From NCBI RefSeq assembly GCF_030160715.1, contig NZ_BSOW01000018.1, positions 1-64,000 on the forward strand: a DNA stretch of 64,000 nucleotides, in the 5' to 3' direction. Within the stretch, counting starts at the first letter, position 1. Each line of letters opens with the position of its first letter. The position numbers were made by a program, and so were the translations under genes. The DNA is from Bradyrhizobium iriomotense. GTDB lineage: Bacteria; Pseudomonadota; Alphaproteobacteria; Rhizobiales; Xanthobacteraceae. The notes beneath the pieces were generated by a model. It saw only the letters and a list, made by a program, of their open reading frames with translations, had not been told where the DNA came from and searched no databases. Below are positions 15,116-25,077 of the stretch, piece after piece.

Positions 15116-18100
15116 TCACGAACACCCCGTCGTGCTGCCGCACGTATCGCACTTCATGCACGTGCCGTTCCGCACCAGCGTGAAGTTGCCGCACTCTGAG
15201 CACATCTCGCCTTCGTAGCCCTTGGCCTTCGCTTCCGCGCGGCGCTCGGCTTTGGTCGGCACCACCGTCTGCGCGGTGCCGGCCTTGCTCCACTGGAGCT
15301 GCTCGAGCTTCTCCGTCGGAGAGAGGTCGTGGCTGGCTTCCTGCTTCAGGGCGACGGCGCCTTCGATCGTATCGCCGGCGCGGGCCGATGCACCGTGAAG
15401 CGCGGTGACGCGGTGGCCGCCGGCGGGGGCGCTGTCGTTGCCGGAGGCGATCGCGGCGGAGCCGCCGCGCATCACGACGAGGTTGTCGGTGCGGGAGCGG
15501 GTGAGGCCGCGCGACACCAGCTTGGTCGCGTGGTGGCCCGGCTCGTCGTCCGGCTCCTTGCCTTCCTCGACGCCCTTGCCGAGCGCGTCAAAACCCGTCT
15601 CGTTGGGATCGACGTGGGCGAGGTCGAAGCGGCTGAGGTAGCTCACCGCCAGCTCGCGGAAGACGTAGTCGAGGATCGAGGTCGCGTACTTGATGCTGTC
15701 GTTGCCCTGCACGGGGCCCGCCGGCTCGAAGCGGGTGAAGGTGAAGGCGTCGACATATTCATCGAGCGGCACGCCGTATTGCAGACCGAGGGAGACCGCG
15801 ATCGCGAAGTTGTTGATGAAGGAGCGGAGCGCCGCGCCTTCCTTGTGCATGTCGATGAAGATCTCGCCGAGACGGCCGTCGTCATACTCGCCGGTGCGCA
15901 GGTAGACCTTGTGGCCGCCGACGACCGCCTTCTGGGTGTAGCCCTTGCGGCGATCCGGCATCTTCTCGCGCTCGCGCATCACGATGATGCGCTCGACGAG
16001 CTTTTCGACGATCTTCTCGGAGACCTGGGCGGCACGCGCGGCCATCGGCTTCTCGTAGATCTGCTCGACCACATCGTCCTCGTCCTCATCATCGCTGATG
16101 AGCTGCGAGTTGAGCGGCTGGGAGAGCTTCGAGCCGTCGCGATAGAGCGCGTTGGCCTTCAGCGCCAGCTTCCACGACAGCATGTAGGCGGACTTGCAGT
16201 CCTCCACCGTCGCGTCGTTCGGCATGTTGATGGTCTTGGAGATCGCACCCGAGATGAAGGGCTGCGCCGCCGCCATCATGCGGATGTGGCTCTCGACCGA
16301 CAGGTAACGCTTGCCGATCTTGCCGCAGGGGTTGGCGCAGTCGAACACCGCGTAATGTTCTGCCTTGAGGTGCGGAGCTCCCTCGACCGTCATCGCGCCG
16401 CAGATGTGGACGTTGGCCGCCTCGATCTCGCGCTTGGTGAAGCCGACGGCCTGGAGCAGGTCGAAGCCGGGGGCCGCGATCGCTTCGGCGCCGATACCGA
16501 GCTGGTCGCGGATGAAGTCCTCGCCAAAGGTCCACTTGTTGAAGGCGAACTTGATGTCGAAGGCGGTCGGCAGGGCCTTCTCGACCTTGGCGATCGCTTC
16601 ATCCGTAAAGCCCTTGGCCTTCAGCGTGGAAGCGTTGATGCCGGGGGCGTTGGAGAGCGAGCCGTGGCCGACGGCATAGGCCTCGATCTCCGCGATATCA
16701 GCTTCGCGATAGCCGAGCGCGCGCAGTGCTGCGGGGACCGCGCGGTTGATGATCTTGAAGTAGCCGCCGCCGGCGAGCTTCTTGAACTTCACCAGCGCGA
16801 AGTCGGGCTCGATGCCGGTGGTGTCGCAGTCCATGACCAGGCCAATCGTGCCGGTCGGCGCGATCACCGTGGTCTGGGCGTTGCGATAGCCGTGCTGCTC
16901 GCCGAGCTCGAGCGCCGCATCCCAGACGGACTGTGCGTGCGCGATCAGATCTGCTTGCGGGCAGGAGGCGTGGTCGAGCGGCACCGGGTTGACGGACAGC
17001 GCCTCGTAGCCGGAGGCCTGGCCGTGCGCGGCGCGGCGGTGGTTCCGGATGACGCGCAGCATGTGCGCGGCGTTCTTCTTGTAGCCGGGGAAGGTGCCGA
17101 GCTCGGCCGCCATCTCCGCCGACGTCTTGTAGGTGACGCCCGTCATGATCGCGGTCAGCGCGCCGCAGAGCGCACGGCCTTCCTTGCTGTCATAGGGCAG
17201 GCCCATGGTCATCAGCAGGCCGCCGATATTGGCGTAGCCGAGGCCGAGCGTGCGGAACTCGTAGGAGAGCTCGGCGATCGCGCGGGACGGGAACTGCGCC
17301 ATCATCACGGAGATTTCGAGCACCAGCGTCCAGAGCCGGCAGAGGTGCTCGTAGCCCTCGACGTCAAAATGCTTCGTTGTGGTGTTGTAGAACGTCAGCA
17401 GGTTGGCGGAGGCGAGATTGCACGCCGTGTCGTCCAGGAACATGTATTCCGAGCACGGATTGGACGCGCGGATGTCGCCGGACGCCTTGCAGGTGTGCCA
17501 GTCGTTCATGGTAGTGTTGAAGTGCAGGCCCGGGTCGGCCGACGCCCAGGCAGCGTAGCCGATCTTCTCCCAGAGGTCGCGGGCACGCAGCGTCTTCGTC
17601 ACCTTCTTGTTGGTGCGGCCAATGAGGCTCCAGTCGCCGTCGGTCTCCACCGCGCGCAGGAAGTCGTCCTTCAGCGAGACCGAGTTGTTGGAGTTCTGGC
17701 CGGAAACCGTGAGGTAGGCCTCCGAATCCCAGTCGGTGTCGTAGGTCTCGAACTGGATGTCCTTGTAGCCCTGCTTGGCAAACTGGATCACCCGCTTGAT
17801 GTAGTTGTCGGGCACGAGGCTCTTGCGCGCGAGCTTGATCTCGCGGCGCAGCGCCGGGTTCTTCTCGGGGTCGAAGCAGTCATCGCCCGAGCCTTCGCAG
17901 TTCACGCAGGCCTTCAGCACCGCCTTCAGGTGCTTCTGGTTGATCTTGGATCCCGTGACGAGGGCGGCGACCTTCTGCTCCTCCTTCACCTTCCAGTCGA
18001 TATACGTCTCGATATCGGGGTGATCGACGTCGACGACGACCATCTTGGCCGCGCGGCGCGTGGTGCCGCCCGACTTGATCGCGCCGGCGGCGCGGTCGCC

Positions 18101-18880
18101 GATCTTGAGGAAGCTCATCAGGCCGGACGAGCGGCCGCCGCCGGAGAGCTTCTCGCCTTCGCCGCGCAGGCGCGAGAAGTTGGAGCCGGTGCCGGAGCCA
18201 TATTTGAACAGGCGCGCCTCGCGCACCCAGAGGTCCATGATGCCGCCCTCGTTGACGAGGTCGTCACCGACGCCCTGGATGAAGCAGGCGTGCGGCTGCG
18301 GATGCTCGTAGGCCGACTTGGACTTGGTCAGCTTGCCGGTGAAGGGGTCGACGTAATAGTGGCCCTGGCCGGGACCGTCGATGCCATAGGCCCAGTGCAG
18401 GCCGGTGTTGAACCATTGCGGCGAGTTCGGCGCGACCATCTGCATGGCGAGCATGTAGCGGAGCTCGTCATAGAAGGCCTGGGCGTCCTCGTCGGAGGAG
18501 AAATACTTGCCCTTCCAGCCCCAATAGGTCCAGCAGCCGGCGAGGCGGTCGAACACCTGCTTGGCGCTGAGCTCGCTGACATAGCGCTCCTTCTCAGGGA
18601 GCGCGGCGAGGGCATCCGTGTCCGGCACGGAGCGCCACAGGAAGGAGGGGACGGATTCCTCCTCGACCTTCTTCAGGCGCGCGGCGACGCCGGCCTTGCG
18701 GAAATACTTCTGGGCCAGCACGTCGGAGGCGACCTGCGACCAGTCGGTCGGCACTTCGACGTTGTCCAGCTTGAACACGACCGAGCCGTCGGGATTGCGG
18801 ATCTCCGACGTGGTCAGCCGGAAGTCGATACCGGCATAGGGTGACTGTCCTACCGTGGTGTGGCGCCGCTCAATTCTCAT
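15116..18880 (-). CDS. nrdJ: Adenosylcobalamin-dependent ribonucleotide reductase (class II)
   Basis: The 1254-aa protein reduces ribonucleotides to deoxyribonucleotides with adenosylcobalamin and needs no oxygen. Diagnostic stretches include NSPQWFNTGLHW, SGTGSNFSRLRGEGE, GGTTRRAAKMVVVDVDH, the active-site NPCSEYMFLDDTACNLAS, and APTGTIGLVMDCDTTGIEP. The C-terminus ends in a cysteine-rich redox tail (MCSECGNFTLVRNGTCMKCDTCGSTTGCS). The ATG at 18880, giving MRIERRHTTVG, follows GGACGGGG; the longer frame to 19081 is leader. It is a single core gene with its own regulated promoter far upstream. Confidence 0.96.
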   Translation of the reverse strand: MRIERRHTTVGQSPYAGIDFRLTTSEIRNPDGSVVFKLDNVEVPTDWSQVASDVLAQKYFRKAGVAARLKKVEEESVPSFLWRSVPDTDALAALPEKERYVSELSAKQVFDRLAGCWTYWGWKGKYFSSDEDAQAFYDELRYMLAMQMVAPNSPQWFNTGLHWAYGIDGPGQGHYYVDPFTGKLTKSKSAYEHPQPHACFIQGVGDDLVNEGGIMDLWVREARLFKYGSGTGSNFSRLRGEGEKLSGGGRSSGLMSFLKIGDRAAGAIKSGGTTRRAAKMVVVDVDHPDIETYIDWKVKEEQKVAALVTGSKINQKHLKAVLKACVNCEGSGDDCFDPEKNPALRREIKLARKSLVPDNYIKRVIQFAKQGYKDIQFETYDTDWDSEAYLTVSGQNSNNSVSLKDDFLRAVETDGDWSLIGRTNKKVTKTLRARDLWEKIGYAAWASADPGLHFNTTMNDWHTCKASGDIRASNPCSEYMFLDDTACNLASANLLTFYNTTTKHFDVEGYEHLCRLWTLVLEISVMMAQFPSRAIAELSYEFRTLGLGYANIGGLLMTMGLPYDSKEGRALCGALTAIMTGVTYKTSAEMAAELGTFPGYKKNAAHMLRVIRNHRRAAHGQASGYEALSVNPVPLDHASCPQADLIAHAQSVWDAALELGEQHGYRNAQTTVIAPTGTIGLVMDCDTTGIEPDFALVKFKKLAGGGYFKIINRAVPAALRALGYREADIAEIEAYAVGHGSLSNAPGINASTLKAKGFTDEAIAKVEKALPTAFDIKFAFNKWTFGEDFIRDQLGIGAEAIAAPGFDLLQAVGFTKREIEAANVHICGAMTVEGAPHLKAEHYAVFDCANPCGKIGKRYLSVESHIRMMAAAQPFISGAISKTINMPNDATVEDCKSAYMLSWKLALKANALYRDGSKLSQPLNSQLISDDEDEDDVVEQIYEKPMAARAAQVSEKIVEKLVERIIVMREREKMPDRRKGYTQKAVVGGHKVYLRTGEYDDGRLGEIFIDMHKEGAALRSFINNFAIAVSLGLQYGVPLDEYVDAFTFTRFEPAGPVQGNDSIKYATSILDYVFRELAVSYLSRFDLAHVDPNETGFDALGKGVEEGKEPDDEPGHHATKLVSRGLTRSRTDNLVVMRGGSAAIASGNDSAPAGGHRVTALHGASARAGDTIEGAVALKQEASHDLSPTEKLEQLQWSKAGTAQTVVPTKAERRAEAKAKGYEGEMCSECGNFTLVRNGTCMKCDTCGSTTGCS

Positions 18881-19288
18881 AGTTTGCCCCGTCCTTTTCT
18901 GACCGGATCCGCCTCGGTTCGGGCGTCCCGGGTAGTTGTTCTCACGCGACTCCTCCCGGCCTTTTCGGGCTTTAAGGCGTCGCAGTTCAGCCGGTGGTTC
19001 CGGCCCAGTTTCTCCCGACGACGAGGACCAGTGCGAGCACCGGTTCCACCGCCGGCATGTCCACCCGCATCCGCCCCCCAAGGGGATGCGCGCGACATGC
19101 GTTCAACGCCACCACACTACGCTTGCTCCGGGCCTGTTTCGGCCCGCTCGCGCGCCCCAAGAGTCGGCAAATCAAGGGCAGACAAGCCCTTCACCCGCTG
19201 CCCCCTTCGGCTGGCGGAGTGGTCATTTGCGAGGACCCTTTGGGGAGTGACCGGCGGGACGCAAACACACTCGCGCCGAACGGACCGA
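18881..19288 (-). other. Long 5' leader of nrdJ
   Basis: If the promoter at 19289-19317 is right, the message has about 400 untranslated bases. They are GC-rich with several potential hairpins, for example GCATCC pairing with GGATGC around 19066-19090. I looked for a cobalamin riboswitch (the B12-box type CTGCC...GCCACTG pattern) because the enzyme uses B12 and did not find a convincing one. Confidence 0.45.
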
Positions 19289-19317
19289 AAGCTAGGACTC
19301 TCCGTTGCGCACGTCAA
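19289..19317 (-). promoter_or_regulatory. Candidate nrdJ promoter
   Basis: On the minus strand TTGACG (19317-19312) is followed by exactly 17 bases and TAGCTT (19294-19289). The -35 element overlaps the proximal NrdR-like box, as expected for a promoter repressed by NrdR. Confidence 0.55.
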
Positions 19318-19357
19318 GAACTAGTGCGAGTTCCTGAATCAAATACTAAATATGGTG
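19313..19357. promoter_or_regulatory. Two NrdR-box-like sites
   Basis: TACTAAATATGGTG at 19344-19357 matches 12 of 14 positions of the palindromic NrdR box pattern (near TACTATATATAGTG). GTCAAGAACTAGTG at 19313-19326 is weaker (8 of 14) but lies exactly 31 bases away, three helical turns, the usual spacing of paired NrdR boxes. NrdR is the ATP/dATP-sensing repressor of ribonucleotide reductase genes. Confidence 0.6.
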
Positions 19358-19628
19358 GAAAGACGGGGATAACAGGGGGCCCGGCCGCGCCTGTTGTGGA
19401 GGCAAGTATCAGTGAGTCCTGAGAGATTCCCAACCAAAAAAAATTGTGTTTGGTGATGGGGGAAAGGCTTCATCCCGCTGTTCACAGGGCGGGTTTATTT
19501 TTGCCTCGAGGCTTGCGTCAGCAGGACTCACGTATTGCTACGGAAGGTGAGGGCAGGCATGCCCGCTAGGGTGGTGGTCGGCGGCGCCGAACCGCGCCAA
19601 GGTGGGGCCGTTTCCGCCGGGTTACCGC

Positions 19629-20525
19629 ATGCATGATTCGACAAGACGGGGGATGCGGACGCGCATCGCCCCGGCCGGCCTGATGTTCCTCGCCATCACC
19701 TCGGTGGGCTGGGGCTTCAACTGGCCGGTGACCAAGTTCCTGCTCTCCGAACTGCCGCCGCTGACTCTGCGCGGCGTCACCGGCGTGCTCGGCGCGCTGT
19801 TGCTCGCAGTCCTCGCCGTGATCCGCCGCGACAGCCTGCAGATCGCGCCCGCGATCTGGCCGCGGCTTCTGGTCGCGGCTCTCCTCAACGTCACCGGCTG
19901 GATGGTGCTGATGGGGCTGGCGCTGTTGTGGCTTCCGGCGAGCGAGGCGGCGCTGATCGCCTACACCATGCCCGTGTGGGCCTCGCTCTTTGCCTGGCCG
20001 GTGCTCGGGGAGCGGCCGACGCTCCTTCGCACCATCGCGCTGGTGATGGCCTTTGCCGGGCTCGCCTCGATCATGGGTGGCAACGGCGTCTCCGCAAGCG
20101 TGGCGAAGCTGCCGGGCATCGTCATGGCGCTCGCCGGAGCGATCGGCTTTGCGGTCGGCACGGTGACCTCGAAGAAGTATCCGATCCATCTGCCGCCGAT
20201 CACGGCGGCGGCCTGGCAGATCGGCCTCGGCTGCCTGCCGGTTGCCATCGTGGGCCTTGCGCTGGAGACCACGCATCTGTCGCAGGTGACGCTGGTCGGC
20301 TGGGGCTTGCTGGTCTATTCCGTCGTCGGCCAGTTCTGCATCGCCTATGTCAGCTGGTTCGCCGCGCTGTCGCGCCTGCCGGCCTCGGTCGCCGCGATCG
20401 GCACCATGGCCGTGCCCGTGATCGGCGTCGTGACCTCGGCGCTCGCGCTTCATGAGCCGCTCGGCCCGGGCCAGATCGCAGCCCTCATCTTCACGCTAGC
20501 CGGCGTCGTGCTGGCGACGCGATAG
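19629..20525 (+). CDS. EamA/DMT-family metabolite exporter
   Basis: A 298-aa hydrophobic protein with about ten transmembrane helices in two halves, each resembling an EamA unit: first half with VGWGFNWPVTKFLL and the conserved PVWASLFAWPVLGERPT, second half with SWFAALSRLPASVAAIGTMAVPVIGV...HEPLGPGQ. Such drug/metabolite transporters export amino acids or related small molecules; substrate is not readable. I use the ATG at 19629 rather than the GTG at 19602; an ATG at 19653 is also possible. It stands alone, divergent from nrdJ. Confidence 0.85.
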   Translation: MHDSTRRGMRTRIAPAGLMFLAITSVGWGFNWPVTKFLLSELPPLTLRGVTGVLGALLLAVLAVIRRDSLQIAPAIWPRLLVAALLNVTGWMVLMGLALLWLPASEAALIAYTMPVWASLFAWPVLGERPTLLRTIALVMAFAGLASIMGGNGVSASVAKLPGIVMALAGAIGFAVGTVTSKKYPIHLPPITAAAWQIGLGCLPVAIVGLALETTHLSQVTLVGWGLLVYSVVGQFCIAYVSWFAALSRLPASVAAIGTMAVPVIGVVTSALALHEPLGPGQIAALIFTLAGVVLATR

Positions 20526-20539
20526 CTTACCCCTGCCAT

Positions 20540-23473
20540 TCACGGCGGCGACGGCACAGCGTCCGCCAAATATTGTGCAAACAGTCGTTCGCCGTTCTGC
20601 ACCGCGCGGCGCTCCTGTTCAGCGACCTCAGCGCGGGCCTCGTCGTGGCGGCCGAGCTTGACCAGTGCCTGCGCGCGGAGCGCACCGAACCAGGTCTGCC
20701 AGGTCTCGAACCCCGTGGCCTTCCAGGTGGCGATGCCCTCGTCGAGGCGCGCAAGGCCACTCTCGACCGCGCCGTCCTGGATGTCGGCCCAGCCGAGTGC
20801 GACGTCGGCGAAGGCGACGAATTCCGGAAAGCCCATCTCGACGCAGAACGGGCGGCAGCGCGTCGCCCAGTCGCGGGCGGTCGCGACGTCGCTGCGCAGC
20901 ATCGCGACGATGAAATTGGCGAGCATGGAAAAGCCGCGTGAATGCGGCTGGCCGAGCGCCTCCGCAAGCTGCACCGCATCCCGCGCATGGGTCGCGCCGA
21001 CATCGCCCGCGCTCGTCATCGCGCAGGCGATGCCGAGATAGAAGCGGCCGAACACGCCGAAATCCATCATGTAATGCGGATAGAGCGGCGCGTGGCGCTC
21101 CGGCCGGTAAAGCCCGACCGTCTCGCCCAAGCGGTTGCGCGCCTCCATCGCGTCGCCGAGATGCAGGCGGATCATGCCGTTCATGTTGCCGGCCGCGAGC
21201 CTGTGCTCTTCAGAGGGGTCGTCGGCCTTCATCGCATCGAGCGCGAGCGGAAGCGCGGTCGCAAATTCCGCCTTCCCCCAGTGATACAGCGCAAGGCCAT
21301 AGGTGATGCGGAATAACGATGGCGCGTCGGGCAGCGCGCGGCAGGTGTCGTAGGCGCGCCGCTGCACGGCGCCGAAGTCGGGACTGCCGGGGCCCTTCAT
21401 CACCATCTGAGCCGGGCCGAGCACGGCGAGCAGGCCGAGCTCCTCGCGCCGGCGGGCCTCGTCGTCGGGCTGGTCGGCGAGCGCATCGAGACCTGCCTGC
21501 AACAGCGCCGCTGCCTCCTGCGCGCTGCCGCGCCCGATCGCGGCGCCGCCAGCGCGCAGCCACCATCCCGCGGCTGCATGCGGCTTGCCTCCGAGAGTGA
21601 GATGGCGGGCGACGAGCTCAGGCTCGCGCTCGGCGATCTCAGTGAAGTCCGAGATCAGCCGCTGCGCGACACGCTCGTGCAGCTCGCGCCGCGGCCGCGC
21701 CAGCAGCGAGGCGTAGGCGGAATCCTGGATCAGCGCGTGCTTGAAGCTGAGGTTCTCGCCCGGCCCCTGGCCAACCAGGCCGGAGGCGAGGATCGCCTGC
21801 AGGGGCTCATTGAGCTCTTCAAGGGGCTGTTCCATCATAGCGGCGAGCAGCGCGGGCGCGAACTCGCGCCCGATCACGGCGCAGACCTGGATCACGCGCC
21901 GCGCCGGCCCGAGCCGGTCGAGCCGCTCGGTCAAGAGGTCGGAGAGGGTTTCGGGCAGGTCGCCGCGGCGGATGCGCTCCGGCGACTCCAGCATCATGCG
22001 CGTCATCTCCTCGACGAACAGCGGCACGCCGTCGGTCTTCGCGACGATGCGCGACACGTCGGTGGGCGACAGCCCGAGATCGTGCCCGATCGCTTCGGCA
22101 AAGCGGGAGGAATCGTCTGCCGTCAACCGCTCGACCGCGAGCGTGGTGACGGTCCCGCGCTCGGCCCATTCGAGCCGCGATCCGGGCCGCGTGGTCGCGA
22201 TCATCATCAGGGGCGCCGCGGGATTTGCCTCGACGAAGCCGGAGAGGAAATCGAGCGAGGTGGGATCGGCCCAGTGCAGATCCTCATAGACGACGACCAG
22301 CGGCTTCTCCCGCGCCTGCGCAACCATGAGCTCCTGGAGGATTGCGAGCGTGCGCGCGCGCTGCTCGGGCGGGCTCATGCGGACCGGCGGCACATCCTCG
22401 CCGGCGATGCCGAGCAGGCTCGCGAGCAGCGCCGGCGCGTTGGGGTCGGTGGCCGGCCGGCCGGCGAGATAGGCACGCAGCTTCTGTAGTCGCACACCGT
22501 CTTCGTCATGGGCCGCGATGCCGCACTGCCGCTGCAGCAGATCGATGTGGGGATGCAGCACGGTATTGGCGAGCGCCGCGTTGCATTGCAGGTTGACGGT
22601 CTGGAACGCGGCGTCGGGCGCGGTTTCGTCCAGCACGTGAGCAAGGCGCGACTTGCCGATGCCGGCTTCGCCGACGAGATTGATGAACTGCGCCGCGCCC
22701 CCGCACGCCGCGTCGAACAGGCGCCTGAGCGCATCGCGCTCGACATGGCGATTGATGAGTGGAGCGCGGGCGATCTCGAGCCGGCGCTCGAAGCGGCTGC
22801 GGCCGGCGCGGATGCCGGTGGGCACGAACGCGGCGATCGGCTCGGCGAAACCCTTGAGGGTCTGCGGCCCGAGCGCGCGCGCCTCGAACATGCCCTCGAC
22901 CAGGCGCGCGGTCGACTGCGCCATGATGACCTCGCCCGGCGCGGCCAGCGATTGCAGCCGTGCGGCAACGTTGAGGGCCGCGCCGGTGAAATTGTCCTCG
23001 ATGCGCGCGGTCGCGGCATTGCCTTGCCCAACGATCACGCCGGTGGCGATGCCGACACGGACCTGAAGCGGCGAGCCCGCGACCGCAGGCGCAAGCTGCG
23101 CGACCTTGTCGACGATGGCGAGACCGGCGCGGACCGCGCGCTCGGCCGCGTCCTCATTGGCGATCGGGTATCCGAAGCAGACCACCACGCCGTCGCCGAG
23201 GTGATGCAGGATGAAGCCGCCGAAGCCATCGACGGTCTCGCGGATGGCCATGCGATAGGCGGCGAGGCCGTCGAGCAGCTCTTCGGGATCGCGCCCATCG
23301 ATCATCTGGGTCGAGCCGACGAGATCGGCGAACAGGACGGTCATGCTGCGGCGTTCGCCGAGCGCAAGCCGGACCGTCACTTGCTTCGCCTGCGTAACCC
23401 GCGTGCCGCAGGCACCGCAGAACTTGACGCCCTCGCCGAGCGGCGTGCCGCACTCGGTGCAGAAGCCGGTCAA
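20540..23473 (-). CDS. Class III nucleotide cyclase fused to AAA/NACHT-like ATPase and TPR region
   Basis: The 977-aa protein begins with a zinc ribbon (Cys5, Cys8, Cys19, Cys22), then a class III cyclase domain with metal Asp50 (FADLVGS) and Asp94 (HLGDGVVV) and the Asn168-x3-Arg172 pair, then an ATPase with Walker A GEAGIGKS (268-275), and a long TPR-like helical tail. It probably makes cAMP under control of the signalling ATPase. The start is a TTG that overlaps the TGA of the preceding gene (ATTGA), so translation is coupled to the cytochrome-like protein. Large cyclase families of this type are typical of Bradyrhizobium. Confidence 0.9.
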   Translation of the reverse strand: MTGFCTECGTPLGEGVKFCGACGTRVTQAKQVTVRLALGERRSMTVLFADLVGSTQMIDGRDPEELLDGLAAYRMAIRETVDGFGGFILHHLGDGVVVCFGYPIANEDAAERAVRAGLAIVDKVAQLAPAVAGSPLQVRVGIATGVIVGQGNAATARIEDNFTGAALNVAARLQSLAAPGEVIMAQSTARLVEGMFEARALGPQTLKGFAEPIAAFVPTGIRAGRSRFERRLEIARAPLINRHVERDALRRLFDAACGGAAQFINLVGEAGIGKSRLAHVLDETAPDAAFQTVNLQCNAALANTVLHPHIDLLQRQCGIAAHDEDGVRLQKLRAYLAGRPATDPNAPALLASLLGIAGEDVPPVRMSPPEQRARTLAILQELMVAQAREKPLVVVYEDLHWADPTSLDFLSGFVEANPAAPLMMIATTRPGSRLEWAERGTVTTLAVERLTADDSSRFAEAIGHDLGLSPTDVSRIVAKTDGVPLFVEEMTRMMLESPERIRRGDLPETLSDLLTERLDRLGPARRVIQVCAVIGREFAPALLAAMMEQPLEELNEPLQAILASGLVGQGPGENLSFKHALIQDSAYASLLARPRRELHERVAQRLISDFTEIAEREPELVARHLTLGGKPHAAAGWWLRAGGAAIGRGSAQEAAALLQAGLDALADQPDDEARRREELGLLAVLGPAQMVMKGPGSPDFGAVQRRAYDTCRALPDAPSLFRITYGLALYHWGKAEFATALPLALDAMKADDPSEEHRLAAGNMNGMIRLHLGDAMEARNRLGETVGLYRPERHAPLYPHYMMDFGVFGRFYLGIACAMTSAGDVGATHARDAVQLAEALGQPHSRGFSMLANFIVAMLRSDVATARDWATRCRPFCVEMGFPEFVAFADVALGWADIQDGAVESGLARLDEGIATWKATGFETWQTWFGALRAQALVKLGRHDEARAEVAEQERRAVQNGERLFAQYLADAVPSPP

Positions 23474-25077
23474 TGGACCGGTGTCCGTTTCGGCAGCAGG
23501 GTAAAGCCCTGGCTGCTCTGCTGCGCGGTGCCGATGGCGAACATCAGGAGCATGTCATAGTCGAGCCCCCGCGGTGCCTGCGTGAGGGCGCGCTGGATCG
23601 CCTGCGGATCGACTGGCGTCGCAGGGTTCGGCGCGAGGCGCACGAATGGCAGCGCCGCCATGCTCGCGTTGGAGACGGCCGCCGGCAACAGCAGCGCGGG
23701 CAACAGGTTCTGCGGCTGGTCGCCCGCGCGGTTCTGATACCATTGGGCCCATTGCGGGCCGCCTGGGGTGTAAAGATAGAACGGCTTTCCGTCCGGCGGC
23801 AGCGAGGCGATGATCGGCGAGGGATACATTCGCGCCGGGGTCGAGCTTTGGGCAGTGCCGTGGCAGCTCAGGCAGGCGGATGCGTGGAAGCCGCCGGGGA
23901 CGTTGGTGTGCTTGATGTCCGGCGAGTCGCAATCGGCGTCGGTCTTGAGCTGGCCGCGCTGCACGCCCTCCACCAGGATCACGCCGTGGCGTTGGGCGAT
24001 GTCGATCGGCCCCGACATGCGCCCGCCCCATCCGAGGGTGGCCTCGGTATAGGCAGGCGCCTTCGGATTGTGCCAGAACTGCGTCAGCGCCGTGCCGGGC
24101 GGATGACCATCCGGATAATGATCGAATTGCGGATCGTTGCCCCAGACGGCGCCGAGCGGCACGAGCTGGTCCCAGGCGCCGGTGCCCTTTGGTGCATCCT
24201 TGTCGTAGACGAAGGTCGTGAACACCCAGCCCGTCTCCGGCGCCGCGTCGGTGTCCTTGACGATGATGTCGAACTGCATCACGCGCAGATCCGTCACTTG
24301 CAGCGTGTAGGGCGCGTTCGAGCCGTGCAGGCGATGGTCGAGGATCTCCTTGAGCGGCGGCCGATATACGCGCCAGATCGCGGCGCCATCGACCACCGGC
24401 CAGTCGGCCGGCGTGGCCGCCACGCCTCCGGCCTTCACCACGAGCCCGCCCTCGGGAAAGCTCGCGGCATCGACAACGGGCTTGCCCACGTCCTTCCAAA
24501 TCTTGTCCAGCATCGTCGCCGCCATGCGGTCGTAATAGACGATGGTGTGGTTTTCGGTGTCGCTCTTGAGCCCGCTGTTGGTCTCGCTGGCGGCGAGGAT
24601 GATCTGCCCGGTGAATGCACCCAGGATCGGATCGCGCCCGCTGTCGTAATCGCCGGCTGAGTCCGCCGGCCCCATCCAGGGCATGTCGTACCAGCCGTTC
24701 GACGCCGGATCCCATTGCGCGGGCGCCTCGATCATCTTGCGCAGCGACGGCGTGACATAGTCCTTCAGCCGCGCCATGTAGTCGGCGGCGTTGGCCACGG
24801 TGATGGGGCCCTTCGGCTTGATGTCGCGCCACGACCGCTCCGGCGGCTGCGCGGGATAGTCGTGGCTCAGCTTGCGGAACTTGTAGGGCCCTTCGAACGG
24901 CGGCGGGTTGGAGTCCGGCGGCGGGTAGACGCCGAAATTGGAGGCGAACGGATCGGGCGCGTCTGCGGCGATTGCCGTCGCGGGCAGGAGCGCAGATAAC
25001 AGTGCAAGTTCCAACGTTAATGCCGTGGCGGCTGTGGCGACGACCGCCCAACTCGACCGAGACCCAGATCGCGGCAT
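23470..25077 (-). CDS. Exported c-type-cytochrome-like protein with one CxxCH
   Basis: A 535-aa protein with an N-terminal signal segment (LLSALLPATAIAADAP) and a single haem-binding CLSCH motif about three quarters along (HASACLSCHGTAQSS). It is otherwise rich in Trp, Pro and Asp and looks like a periplasmic redox or haem protein of the type annotated as hypothetical cytochrome c. The ATG at 25077 has an AGGGGG ribosome site; a GTG at 25083 is the longer option. The gene is translationally coupled to the cyclase downstream, which suggests that the haem protein works with or signals to that regulator. Confidence 0.75.
   Translation of the reverse strand: MPRSGSRSSWAVVATAATALTLELALLSALLPATAIAADAPDPFASNFGVYPPPDSNPPPFEGPYKFRKLSHDYPAQPPERSWRDIKPKGPITVANAADYMARLKDYVTPSLRKMIEAPAQWDPASNGWYDMPWMGPADSAGDYDSGRDPILGAFTGQIILAASETNSGLKSDTENHTIVYYDRMAATMLDKIWKDVGKPVVDAASFPEGGLVVKAGGVAATPADWPVVDGAAIWRVYRPPLKEILDHRLHGSNAPYTLQVTDLRVMQFDIIVKDTDAAPETGWVFTTFVYDKDAPKGTGAWDQLVPLGAVWGNDPQFDHYPDGHPPGTALTQFWHNPKAPAYTEATLGWGGRMSGPIDIAQRHGVILVEGVQRGQLKTDADCDSPDIKHTNVPGGFHASACLSCHGTAQSSTPARMYPSPIIASLPPDGKPFYLYTPGGPQWAQWYQNRAGDQPQNLLPALLLPAAVSNASMAALPFVRLAPNPATPVDPQAIQRALTQAPRGLDYDMLLMFAIGTAQQSSQGFTLLPKRTPVH

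Noticed and set aside
15329..18844. A 1171-aa plus-strand open frame opposite nrdJ
   Set aside because: Typical GC-rich antisense shadow; the minus strand codes for the full NrdJ.
18881..19288. Cobalamin riboswitch ahead of nrdJ
   Set aside because: I read the leader for the B12 box and conserved paired elements and found no convincing match; only a covariance-model search could settle it.
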